The notes below the pieces were generated by a model that ran no database searches, was not told the origin of the DNA, and saw only the letters and a list, made by a program, of their open reading frames with translations. Shown here piece by piece: positions 5,529 to 12,453 of a DNA stretch of 12,994 nucleotides. The stretch is from Pseudomonadota bacterium (GTDB lineage Bacteria > Desulfobacterota > Desulfovibrionia > Desulfovibrionales > Desulfovibrionaceae), in contig JAEXTU010000158.1 of the NCBI GenBank assembly GCA_023453335.1, positions 1-12,994 of the forward strand. Reading direction: 5' to 3'. Position 1 is the stretch's first letter. Every line of letters begins with the position of its first letter. Made by a program: the position numbers and the translations under genes.

Positions 5529-8180
5529 ATGTTCAAGTTCTCGACCCTGATGAAAGATCTGCCGTCCATGCGCGAACCGCGCATGAGCGGGCCGGGTTTC
5601 GTGGTCTGGATGGTCTGGAAGGGGGACCTGGCCGAGGCCATTCCCCGCACCTTCCAGGACTACGGCGGCCTGCGCATTTCCGAGGACCGCGGCCAGTCCC
5701 TGTGGTTCTTCTTCACCAAGGACGTGTTCCACGGCCTGGCCCGGCTCCAGGTCTGGGCCAAGATGAACGCCCTGCCGGTGTACATCCAGGTCCTGCCGGC
5801 CAAGCTCCACGTGGGGTTCCAACTGGAGATCACCCTCTCCATCGCCTCGGAGCTTTTCGGCCAGCAGGCCATGGTCCCGGACGAGTTCGCGGTGTGGATC
5901 CACCCCCAGGTCCGCCAGGACGTGGAGAATATCCCGGGCATCAGCCTGGATGACGTGGAGAATATGACCGGCCTGGCGTCGGCCTCCTGGCGGACGCTGC
6001 GCGCCGACCCCCGTCTGTCCTTCGGCTCGACGCTCGGGTGGTACTTCATCTTGAAGCCCCTCGGCAACCCCCTGGACAAGGCCTTCATCGAGGGGTGGCG
6101 CAAGTTCTTCGGGGAGCTGCAGATCATGCTCACCCGGATGAAGCTCAAGTACATCCTGCACAACAATTTCCTGATATTCCAGCTGGACTCCTACCGCACC
6201 CTGCGCCAGTGGTGCGGGGACATCCTGCAGATGATCCGCGCCTCCAAGGGGTGCGAAGACTGCGTGTACTGGCCCAGCGTCATGGTCGCGGTGGAGAAGG
6301 GCACCCTGCACTTCAACGAGGAGCTGCCCAACAAGGTCGGCCTGGACTGGAACCAGATGACCCCGGACTTCCCGCACATGTCCTACCGCACGGCCTTCCT
6401 GCTGGGCGGGGGGTTCAAGATCAAGGACGTGAGCTACAGCCTGGAGCGCAGCAAGCTCACGGACTGGTGCTACGTTCTCCTGGCCGAGGGCGACCTGGCC
6501 CAGGCCTCGGGCAGCCTGCAGGTGAGCCTGCCGGTGGCGCTCCTGGCCGGGCAGAGCCAGCCCTGCTTCTACTGCGGCCTGCGCAACCACAGCGAGAACC
6601 AGTGCCCCAGCCGGGAGCTGAGCGCCCGCGACCTGGCCGCCTGGTCCGAACTGGCCGTCCTGCCCATGGACAAGATCAACGCCGGGCTCAAGGAGCTGGG
6701 CGACGCGGTCAAGGACAACCCCCTGGTGGCCATATCCGACTTGCTCAAGGGCGACGAGCCGTCCCGGGTCATCCTGCGCTCCATCTACGAGATCAACGCC
6801 TACGCCCAGTTCCGCACCATGACCCTGGTCTGGCGCTGCATGGGCGGGGACATGCCCGAGTCCCTGGCCAAGCTGGCCCCGGCCGAGCGCCATCCCTACG
6901 TGGTCCAACTGGAGAACATCCTGGCCGGGGACCCGCTCAAGGCCGAACGCATGGCCCGCCAGGAATCCCTGCGCGCGCCACGGGAGTTCCAGTACTACAA
7001 CGTGCAGGCGGTCATCTGCCTGGAGCGGGGCGAATTCGAGCGGGCCGCGGGCCTGTTCAAGGAGGGGGACCTGGTGAGCCAGACCCCCCTGCAGTACGCC
7101 TTCCATCGCTACATGCAGGGCCGGCTGCACGAGGTCCAGGCCAACTTCGACCAGGCCATGACCTCCTACCGCCAGGCCGCGGAGTTGGCCCCCAGGTGGA
7201 ACGAGCCTCTGTACCGCCAGGCCGCGTCCATGGTGAAGATGGGCTTTTCCGAGCACGCCCTGCCCATGTTCGACGAACTCATCGGCCGCGATCCCAACAT
7301 CTTCAACCGGATCATCATCGACCCGGAACTGGAACGCGGGTCCATCCAGCTCATGTCCTACCTCTGGGGCAAGTGGATGACCGCCAAGGAGGAGGCCGAC
7401 GCCAGCAAGAAGAAGCTGGAGGAGCTGGCCGAGGAGTTCAACGAGTGGTTCGGCCGGGACTCGGACTTCAACCGGGACAACCAGCAGGTCATCCGCCAGC
7501 TCCTGGATCTGCACGCGGTGGACAACTATGTGGCCATGAGCCGCATGGTCAACGGCTACGGCCGGCTCATGAAGGCCCTCAAGAGCAAGGTGGACGTGGA
7601 GGTCCGGGTCATCCAGCGCCAGGGCGACGAGTTCAAGGAGCGGCTCAAGGACATCCACCGCGAGGTCTCCTGGTTCCCCTTCCCCAAGACCCTGCGCGAG
7701 TTCAACAAGGACTTCAATTTCTGCGTGCACAAGCTCAAGTGGGTGCGGGAGCAGCATTTCCAGATAGCAGAGAACTTCCGGCGCAGCCGCGAGTTCTTCG
7801 ACCAGGTGGACGAGAAGCTCACCAAGCTCTCACGCAGCCTGGTGACCCTCAAGATCGTGCGTGACTCCACCCTGTTCGCCATGATCCTGGGCAAGAGCTT
7901 CATGTGGCTGGAGATCGTGGGCCTGGGCCTGGCCCTGGTGACCATGCCGGTCATCGTCTACTTTGCGGAGAAATCGCCGCCGGGCTTCTGGCGGGACATC
8001 ATCGTGGGCCAGAAATGGGGCCTCCAGAAGGGGCTCATCATCGTGCTCTCGGTGGTGGCGCTCACCGTCTCGCTGTTGCGCACCGCCCTGGTCTTCGACA
8101 AGAAGAAGGCCAAGCTCTTCGAGGAGTACGAGGCCCAGGAGCGGGCCGTCCGCGACGCCAAGCGCCGCGCCGGGCGCTGA
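5529..8180 (+). CDS. Large TPR-like membrane protein with retroviral-type CCHC zinc knuckle
   Basis: I do not recognise this 883-residue protein. The N-terminal ~335 residues form a mixed alpha/beta region of unknown family with a CEDC pair at 242-245. At 346-359 stands a perfect CX2CX4HX4C knuckle (C346, C349, H354, C359) with the usual aromatic after the first Cys and Gly after the second. A helical region follows. Residues ~487-590 look like tetratricopeptide repeats (for example NVQAVICLERGEFERAAGLF and the Asn/Pro-ended AELAPRWNEP). Charged helices at ~615-780 are probably coiled coil. Two hydrophobic segments lie at ~789-812 and ~831-856, then a basic tail. There is no signal peptide, so the bulk is probably cytoplasmic and membrane-tethered. 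The ATG at 5529 has GAGAGG just upstream (short spacing); ATG at 5550 is an alternative. It is divergent from moaE by 31 bp. Confidence 0.85.
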   Translation: MFKFSTLMKDLPSMREPRMSGPGFVVWMVWKGDLAEAIPRTFQDYGGLRISEDRGQSLWFFFTKDVFHGLARLQVWAKMNALPVYIQVLPAKLHVGFQLEITLSIASELFGQQAMVPDEFAVWIHPQVRQDVENIPGISLDDVENMTGLASASWRTLRADPRLSFGSTLGWYFILKPLGNPLDKAFIEGWRKFFGELQIMLTRMKLKYILHNNFLIFQLDSYRTLRQWCGDILQMIRASKGCEDCVYWPSVMVAVEKGTLHFNEELPNKVGLDWNQMTPDFPHMSYRTAFLLGGGFKIKDVSYSLERSKLTDWCYVLLAEGDLAQASGSLQVSLPVALLAGQSQPCFYCGLRNHSENQCPSRELSARDLAAWSELAVLPMDKINAGLKELGDAVKDNPLVAISDLLKGDEPSRVILRSIYEINAYAQFRTMTLVWRCMGGDMPESLAKLAPAERHPYVVQLENILAGDPLKAERMARQESLRAPREFQYYNVQAVICLERGEFERAAGLFKEGDLVSQTPLQYAFHRYMQGRLHEVQANFDQAMTSYRQAAELAPRWNEPLYRQAASMVKMGFSEHALPMFDELIGRDPNIFNRIIIDPELERGSIQLMSYLWGKWMTAKEEADASKKKLEELAEEFNEWFGRDSDFNRDNQQVIRQLLDLHAVDNYVAMSRMVNGYGRLMKALKSKVDVEVRVIQRQGDEFKERLKDIHREVSWFPFPKTLREFNKDFNFCVHKLKWVREQHFQIAENFRRSREFFDQVDEKLTKLSRSLVTLKIVRDSTLFAMILGKSFMWLEIVGLGLALVTMPVIVYFAEKSPPGFWRDIIVGQKWGLQKGLIIVLSVVALTVSLLRTALVFDKKKAKLFEEYEAQERAVRDAKRRAGR

Positions 8181-8187
8181 GCGCCCG
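8171..8187. repeat. Perfect inverted repeat with the stop codon as its loop
   Basis: CGGGCGC (8171-8177) and CGCCCG with its leading G (8181-8187) form a perfect 7-bp palindrome whose 3-nt centre is the TGA stop of the zinc-knuckle gene. There is no T tract after it, so an intrinsic terminator is unlikely. Confidence 0.6.
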
Positions 8188-8258
8188 CCATCCCGCGCCG
8201 GTTTCCAGGCTGGGCAAAGCCCGGGCTTTGGCGTATCCTCGGGGGGCGTTCACGTGAC

Positions 8259-8278
8259 GCGGCCGGCCAACTGGCCGC
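8259..8278. promoter_or_regulatory. Inverted repeats in the bioB leader
   Basis: GCGGCC-N8-GGCCGC (8259-8278) lies eight nt before the bioB Shine-Dalgarno, and an 8-bp palindrome TCACGTGA is at 8250-8257. They may be a leader hairpin or an operator. Neither resembles the AT-rich BirA operator as I know it. No clear sigma-70 promoter is visible in the 117-bp gap 8181-8297, so bioB might also be read from the upstream gene. Confidence 0.35.
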
Positions 8279-8297
8279 CCGCGCCCAGGAGTCGCCC

Positions 8298-9263
8298 GTG
8301 TCCCTGGCCAGCATCTTCGCCCATGCCGCCGAGAACCGGCCTCTCGCCGACGCCGAGGTCCGCGCCCTGCTCGAGGTGGGGCCGGACGCCCAGCCCGAGA
8401 TGCTCAGCCTGGCCCGGGAACTGGCGCGCTTGGCCTTCGGCCGTACCGTGTCCCTGTGCGCCATCGTCAACGCCAAGAGCGGGGCCTGCCCCGAGGACTG
8501 CGCCTTCTGCGCCCAGTCCGCGCACGGCCGGGCCGACGCGCCCAACTACCCGCTGGTGGACCTGGAGAAGGTGGTGGACGCCGCCCAACAGGCCCAGGCC
8601 GCAGGCGCGCGGCGGTTCGGCATCGTGCTCTCCGGCACCACGCCCGCGGACGGCGAGTTCGCCCTGCTCCTGGACATGGTGCGGGCCATCGCCACCCTGG
8701 GGCTTATGGCCGACACCTCCCCGGGCATCCTGGCCCGGGAGCGCCTGGCCCTGCTCCAGGAGGCCGGGCTGTCCGGCTACCACCACAACCTGGAAACCGC
8801 GCGCTCGTTCTTCCCGCAGATATGCACCACCCACGCCTACGACGAGGACGTGGCCGCGGTGGCCGCGGCCAAGGACCTGGGCCTGTACGTGTGCTCCGGG
8901 GGCATTTTCGGCCTGGGCGAAACCTGGGAGCAGCGGGCGGAACTCCTTCTGGAACTGCGCTCCCTGGGCGTGGACAGCGTGCCGGTGAATTTCCTGAACC
9001 CCATCCCGGGCACGCCCCTGGAGGGTCGGCCGGTGCTCGCGCCGGCCGAGGCCCAGAAAATCCTGGCCCTGGCCCGCTTCATCCTGCCCCGCGCCGCCAT
9101 CCGGGTGTGCGGGGGCCGGCCCCGGGTGTTCGGGGACAAGGTGGTGCCGGTGCTCTCCTCCGGGGCCTCGGGCCTCATGATCGGCGACTACCTCACCACC
9201 CCGGGTGCGGACCCCGCGCGCGACCTCCGCGAGGTGGCGGCCGCCGGCCTGGAGCCCTGCTAG
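8298..9263 (+). CDS. bioB: Biotin synthase, radical SAM, atypical auxiliary-cluster ligands
   Basis: The 321-residue enzyme inserts sulfur into dethiobiotin in the last step of biotin synthesis. It starts at GTG, set by AGGAG six nt upstream and by homology. The radical SAM [4Fe-4S] motif is C64-X3-C68-X2-C71 (GACPEDCAFCAQS). YHHNLET (161-167) and VCSGGIFGLGET (198-209) are BioB signatures. Of the four E. coli [2Fe-2S] ligands (C97, C128, C188, R260), C188 and R260 are kept as C199 and R274. The C97 and C128 positions are Gly108 (RRFGIVLSG) and Asp139 (LMADTSPG). Extra cysteines C54 (SLCAIVNAKSG) and C271 (IRVCGGR) are present. This pattern fits the anaerobe-type BioB class reported to use a different auxiliary cluster. 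No other biotin gene lies in the window. Confidence 0.93.
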   Translation: MSLASIFAHAAENRPLADAEVRALLEVGPDAQPEMLSLARELARLAFGRTVSLCAIVNAKSGACPEDCAFCAQSAHGRADAPNYPLVDLEKVVDAAQQAQAAGARRFGIVLSGTTPADGEFALLLDMVRAIATLGLMADTSPGILARERLALLQEAGLSGYHHNLETARSFFPQICTTHAYDEDVAAVAAAKDLGLYVCSGGIFGLGETWEQRAELLLELRSLGVDSVPVNFLNPIPGTPLEGRPVLAPAEAQKILALARFILPRAAIRVCGGRPRVFGDKVVPVLSSGASGLMIGDYLTTPGADPARDLREVAAAGLEPC

Positions 9264-9292
9264 CCCCTCCCGCCCGAGCCCGCATTCCACCG

Positions 9293-9330
9293 AAAAGAAG
9301 GGGGCGCCGGCTTGCGCCAGCGCCCCTTCT
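9293..9330 (-). terminator. Intrinsic terminator of dsrC (between convergent bioB and dsrC)
   Basis: Arms 9296-9307 and 9320-9330 form a GC-rich stem (AGAAGGGGCGC with its complement, one bulged base), and the loop can fold further (GGC/GCC). On the minus strand the stem is followed by TTTT at 9296-9293, giving a terminator for dsrC, whose stop codon is about 30 nt away. On the plus strand the tail is only GATTCTTAAT, so it may stop bioB transcripts weakly. Confidence 0.8.
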
Positions 9331-9358
9331 GATTCTTAATGGGGTGTAGTGTTGGGAA

Positions 9359-9676
9359 CTACACGCAGCCGGTGGGCTTGGGCAGGCCGGCCATCTTGCA
9401 GGCGCCCTTGCCGGGGCCGGAGGGGAACAGCTCGTAGATGTGCTTCAGCTTGAAGCCGGTCACCTTGGAGAGGATGCGGACCATGGGGGCGATGCCGTTC
9501 TTCTTGTAGTAGTCCTGGAGGAACTCGATGACCTTGTTGTGCTCGTCGGTCAGTTCCTTGATGCCCTCGGACTCCTTCACGTACTCGACCCACTCGGGGC
9601 ACCAGTCCTCGAACTTCTGCAGGAAGCCGTCCTCGTCGATCTCGAAAGCTTTGCCCTTGTAGTCAACGGTAGCCAT
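9359..9676 (-). CDS. dsrC: DsrC, sulfur-carrier partner of dissimilatory sulfite reductase
   Basis: The 105-residue protein is a clear DsrC. It contains DEDGFLQKFEDWCPEW (14-29), YYKKNGIAPMVRILSK (56-71) and the C-terminal arm FPSGPGKGACKMAG...PTGCV. C93 and C104 are the two conserved redox cysteines that carry sulfur as a trisulfide from DsrAB to the membrane complex DsrMKJOP during sulfate reduction. Another cysteine, C26, is in the DWCPEW motif. The start has a strong AAGGAGG eight nt upstream, as expected for a very abundant protein. It is a single-gene unit with its own promoter and terminator; dsrAB is not in the window, which is usual for Desulfovibrio. The neighbouring upstream operon (methyltransferase-YcaO) lies on the same strand. 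Confidence 0.97.
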   Translation of the reverse strand: MATVDYKGKAFEIDEDGFLQKFEDWCPEWVEYVKESEGIKELTDEHNKVIEFLQDYYKKNGIAPMVRILSKVTGFKLKHIYELFPSGPGKGACKMAGLPKPTGCV

Positions 9677-9708
9677 GTTTCATCCTCCTTAAGGGTGTTG
9701 GCAACGGG

Positions 9709-9737
9709 GTGTAAACTTTCACCGAAGCCGATGTCAA
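9709..9737 (-). promoter_or_regulatory. dsrC proximal promoter
   Basis: On the minus strand TTGACA (9732-9737, perfect) is separated by 17 nt from TTACAC (9709-9714). The predicted transcript starts about 25 nt before the ATG and includes the AAGGAGG site. Confidence 0.6.
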
Positions 9738-9821
9738 ACCGCCCGGTCTCCCGGGCAAAGCAAGCGGCTGCCGCCGCCCGTTCTCGTACCCCCCTCCTGC
9801 CTCGGCCCGGCGCGGGCGTGG

Positions 9822-9894
9822 CGCAGGAGTTCCGCCGTGCCCGGAGAAACGTCACCCGCCTCAAGGGCGGGGTCCGGCTCCAGGTGCTCCTGCG
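9822..9894. repeat. Nested inverted repeat upstream of dsrC
   Basis: CGCAGGAG (9822-9829) pairs with CTCCTGCG (9887-9894). Inside it CCGGA (9841-9845) pairs with TCCGG (9873-9877), and CCCGCC (9855-9860) pairs with GGCGGG (9866-9871) around a TCAAG loop. The result is a 73-nt rod with two internal loops, like a structured RNA or a leader. It matches no riboswitch or SRP/6S/Moco consensus that I know. Confidence 0.5.
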
Positions 9895-9923
9895 ATGTAA
9901 ATGGCAAACCTGCGTCTTGTCAA
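9895..9923 (-). promoter_or_regulatory. Second promoter-like element upstream of dsrC
   Basis: On the minus strand TTGACA (9918-9923, perfect) and TTACAT (9895-9900) are 17 nt apart, nearly the same boxes and spacing as the proximal dsrC promoter. It lies just after the YcaO stop. It would give dsrC a leader of about 210 nt. A start near 9888 would cut off most of the left arm of the adjacent nested repeat in RNA. Confidence 0.4.
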
Positions 9924-9948
9924 TGGCGTCCCTGCAAAAGGGGAGGGA

Positions 9949-11676
9949 TCAGCGCGCGAGCAGCTCCTCCAGGTGGGGGCGGGCGAACTCCAGGCCCGGG
10001 TCCAGCTCCAGGGCGCTGCCCAGGCAGTGCAGGGCCTTGGCCCCCTCGCCCAGAAACTTGTAGCACAGGCCCAGGTTGGCCAGGTCCACGGCCGAGCCCG
10101 AGTCCAGGTCCAGGGCGGCCGTGAAGTCCTGGGCCGCGGCCGCGTAGTTCTTCTCCTTGAAGGCCGCCACCCCGCGCAGGTTGAAGTACTCCTTGACCTC
10201 GGGGCACAGGGCCACGGCCCGGTCCAGGTGGGGCGCGGCCTCGGCCCAGCGTTCCTCCCGGGTCAGGGCGTAGGCCTGGTAGAAGGCGGCCAGGGCGCGG
10301 TCCTCGTCGTCCTGCTGGGCTCCCTCCGAGACCGCGAAGAGCGCGGCGGCCCGGTCCAGGTCCTCGTCGCGCAGGGCCACCAGGCCCTCGAAGAAGTCCA
10401 GGTAGGGGGCGTCGGGGTAGATCTCAGCGATGACGTCCAGGCCCTTGCGGGCCTCGGCCGGGTAGCTCTCCTCGGCCAGGATGCGGCCGGCGAACAGGCC
10501 CAGGCTGGCCCGGGGCGAGCGCTCCCGGAAGGCGAAGCCGGGCACCAGGTTGTAGTTGGCCGCCACCCCCAGGCCGGGGTGGGTGGTGTCCACGGCGTAG
10601 GCCGGGAAGCCCGCGGCCTTGAGTCCCGCGGCCAGGTGTTGCAATTCGTCCAGGATGTCCGCCCGCTCGAACCCGGGCAGGGAGGCCAGGGGGACCGTGG
10701 GGCCGGCAACGAGCCAGGCGAACTGGGCGGGGTCCGTGAACTTGGGCAGGCCCGAGGCCTCGTAGTTGGCCCCGGTGGCGAAGTCCCCGGCCAATTGGGC
10801 CACCTCGGTCAGGGCGCGGATGGCGGCCTTGGCCGGCGAGGACGCGGTGCCCGCGGTGAACACGATCTCGCTCTCGCCCGGGAAGGTGGCCGGGTCGTAG
10901 GCCAGGGCGCCCACGGTGGGCGCGGGCAGGCCCAGGGTGAAGTCCTTGAGCCAGACCTGGACCCCGTTGCGGGCAAAGGCGTCCCGCAGCTCCCGGAGCA
11001 CCAGGTCGTCACAGCTTTCGGGCGCGATGGTGGGCAGGGTGGGGCGCTCCCGGTCGATGACCGCGCAGACGTGGCGCTCCACCAGCTCGCACAGGCCCTG
11101 CAGGATGGACTCCTCGGGGCTGTTCCCGGCGCTGGATCCGTTGAATTCGTTGAGCTTCTTGAACCAGTCCAGGGGCAGGAACACCTCCCGCCCCCGGGCG
11201 ATGTCCAGGGCCGGGGCAAAGCGCCAGCGCACCAGGTCCAGGATCTCCCGGGCCTGCTCCGGGCTGGCGGTATCGTTCACCGAGGCGATGATTTCTTCAA
11301 CTGGAATGAGGGCGTTGCCGAAGCGGGCCGCGGCCTGGGACCAGGTGAGCCGCTCGAAACGGTCCTCGTAGGCCCAGTAGGAGAAGAAGCTGTAGCGCTC
11401 GGCCAGCTCCATGAGGGCCGAGGCCATGGCCTGGTCGGCCGAGGCGCCCTTGCCCATCTGCTTGCGGGTGGGCATGACCCGGCGGGCGTCCTCGCCGCAC
11501 ACGGACAGGTACACCGGCATGCCCAGGCGGCCGGTGTCCACCCGCTTGACCTCGGCCAGGATGTCCGCGCCGCTGGCCGCGAAGCGGGCGGTGACTGCGG
11601 CCACGGTTTCGGCCGGGGGCCGGGTCTTGTCCGAGTCGGCGGTGTAGCCCTTGGGGCAGGGTTTGAGCTCAAGCAT
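9949..11676 (-). CDS. YcaO-domain ATP-dependent amide-activating protein with C-terminal TPR
   Basis: The 575-residue protein has a YcaO domain (~1-400) and tetratricopeptide repeats (~425-570). ATP-binding signatures are intact: KGASADQAMASALMELAER (76-94) and SAGNSPEESILQGLCELVER (182-201) match the E. coli YcaO segments KGATKKAALASALGEYFER and SAGNTRNEARVQGLSEVFER. YcaO enzymes phosphorylate backbone amides, making azolines or thioamides; E. coli YcaO takes part in beta-methylthiolation of ribosomal protein S12 with RimO. The C-terminus lacks the Pro-rich tail of azoline cyclodehydratases and has TPRs, as in E. coli YcaO. The ATG at 11676 overlaps the methyltransferase stop by 8 bp and has AAGGTG upstream, so the two are co-translated. 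No precursor peptide, TfuA or E1-like partner is visible. The target is unknown. Confidence 0.88.
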   Translation of the reverse strand: MLELKPCPKGYTADSDKTRPPAETVAAVTARFAASGADILAEVKRVDTGRLGMPVYLSVCGEDARRVMPTRKQMGKGASADQAMASALMELAERYSFFSYWAYEDRFERLTWSQAAARFGNALIPVEEIIASVNDTASPEQAREILDLVRWRFAPALDIARGREVFLPLDWFKKLNEFNGSSAGNSPEESILQGLCELVERHVCAVIDRERPTLPTIAPESCDDLVLRELRDAFARNGVQVWLKDFTLGLPAPTVGALAYDPATFPGESEIVFTAGTASSPAKAAIRALTEVAQLAGDFATGANYEASGLPKFTDPAQFAWLVAGPTVPLASLPGFERADILDELQHLAAGLKAAGFPAYAVDTTHPGLGVAANYNLVPGFAFRERSPRASLGLFAGRILAEESYPAEARKGLDVIAEIYPDAPYLDFFEGLVALRDEDLDRAAALFAVSEGAQQDDEDRALAAFYQAYALTREERWAEAAPHLDRAVALCPEVKEYFNLRGVAAFKEKNYAAAAQDFTAALDLDSGSAVDLANLGLCYKFLGEGAKALHCLGSALELDPGLEFARPHLEELLAR

Positions 11677-12412
11677 GGCGCACCTTGAGGCGGTGGATGT
11701 TGATGAGGTGGCGCTGCGGATTCTCGCCGCTGGCCGCATCCGTGCTCTTGCAGCCGATGGTGGCGGTGGCCACGGCGAAGTCCCGGGAGGCTAGGTCCAG
11801 GAAGGCCTTGGGATCGCGCAGGTAGTTGCAGGAGAGGATGGCCTCGGCCTCGGGCTCGGCGGCCAGGTGGGTCTTGAGAAAGGCCAGGAGCGGCGCGTGC
11901 AGGGGCTCCAGGTAGAGGACCTCCGAGCCCAGGATGCGGGTGAAGCGCCGGGGCAGCAGGTCGCCGGCGAAGTTGGCCCGGGCCACCGTGGCCCGGTCGC
12001 CCAGGCCGTTGTGCAGGATGTTGATGCGCGCGAAGCGCAGGGCGTCCAGGTTCACGTCGGTGATGAGGGCCTCGTGCCCGAAAGCCGCGGCGAACAGGCC
12101 GCAGACCCCCACGCCCGCGCCGATCTCCAGCAGTGGGCGGCCGGGGAGGGGGGGCAGCCGGCGCAGGAAGTGGCTGGTGAGCAGCGAGGCTGGCCAGACC
12201 CGGGACCACAAGGGCAGCTCGATGCCCTGGCCGCCGGCCGCGGCGGCCAGGTGCTCGATGTGGGCCTCCATGTCCGAGATCTGGAGGACCTCCAGGTGCA
12301 CGTCATCGATGCGAAGCGGCTCGAAGCAGACCCCGTAGGCCGAGCCGGCCCAGTCCAGGAGTTCGTCCAGGGGGGCTTCCAGGGCCGGGGCCGGGCGTTT
12401 GTCGGTGGGCAT
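11669..12412 (-). CDS. Class I SAM methyltransferase, PF10294-like
   Basis: The 247-residue protein has a Rossmann methyltransferase core. Motif I LLEIGAGVGVCG (94-105) binds SAM, ITDVN (117-121) carries the acidic ribose ligand (D119), and LGSEVLY (161-167) resembles the GSDVLY post-motif of the PF10294/METTL21-like protein methyltransferases. ELPLWSRVWPASLLTSHFL (65-83) precedes motif I, as is usual in that family. The N-terminal ~60 residues are family-specific. The ATG at 12412 has GAGGAAG eight nt upstream. It is the first gene of an operon with YcaO (8-bp overlap). By family and context I infer methylation of a protein, perhaps the YcaO substrate; a small-molecule substrate cannot be excluded. 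Confidence 0.82.
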   Translation of the reverse strand: MPTDKRPAPALEAPLDELLDWAGSAYGVCFEPLRIDDVHLEVLQISDMEAHIEHLAAAAGGQGIELPLWSRVWPASLLTSHFLRRLPPLPGRPLLEIGAGVGVCGLFAAAFGHEALITDVNLDALRFARINILHNGLGDRATVARANFAGDLLPRRFTRILGSEVLYLEPLHAPLLAFLKTHLAAEPEAEAILSCNYLRDPKAFLDLASRDFAVATATIGCKSTDAASGENPQRHLINIHRLKVRHA

Positions 12413-12430
12413 GGCGTTCTTCCTCGGGGA

Positions 12431-12453
12431 GGTTCGGACGGGCGTCCCGAACC
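12431..12453. promoter_or_regulatory. Inverted repeat in the methyltransferase-YcaO leader
   Basis: GGTTCGG (12431-12437) and CCGAACC (12447-12453) are a perfect 7-bp inverted repeat with a 9-nt spacer. It covers the predicted transcription start and touches the candidate -10 box, just upstream of the RBS at 12419-12425. It suits an operator or a 5' leader hairpin. Confidence 0.45.

Noticed and set aside
4827..7757. Very long open frame on the minus strand antisense to the zinc-knuckle gene and continuing into the glycosyltransferase gene
   Set aside because: Only its last 368 codons (4826 to 3720) show protein-family signal. The rest is a high-GC frame opposite a well-supported plus-strand gene and is repetitive Gly/Pro/Gln/His sequence.
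9822..9894. SRP RNA, 6S RNA, Moco or SAH riboswitch
   Set aside because: The folding rod was compared from memory with these families; the SRP GGAA/AGCAGCC core, the 6S bubble and the riboswitch signatures are absent.
9949..11676. Azole-forming natural-product (TOMM/LAP) cluster
   Set aside because: No precursor peptide, dehydrogenase or E1-like protein, and the YcaO ends in TPRs rather than a Pro-rich tail.
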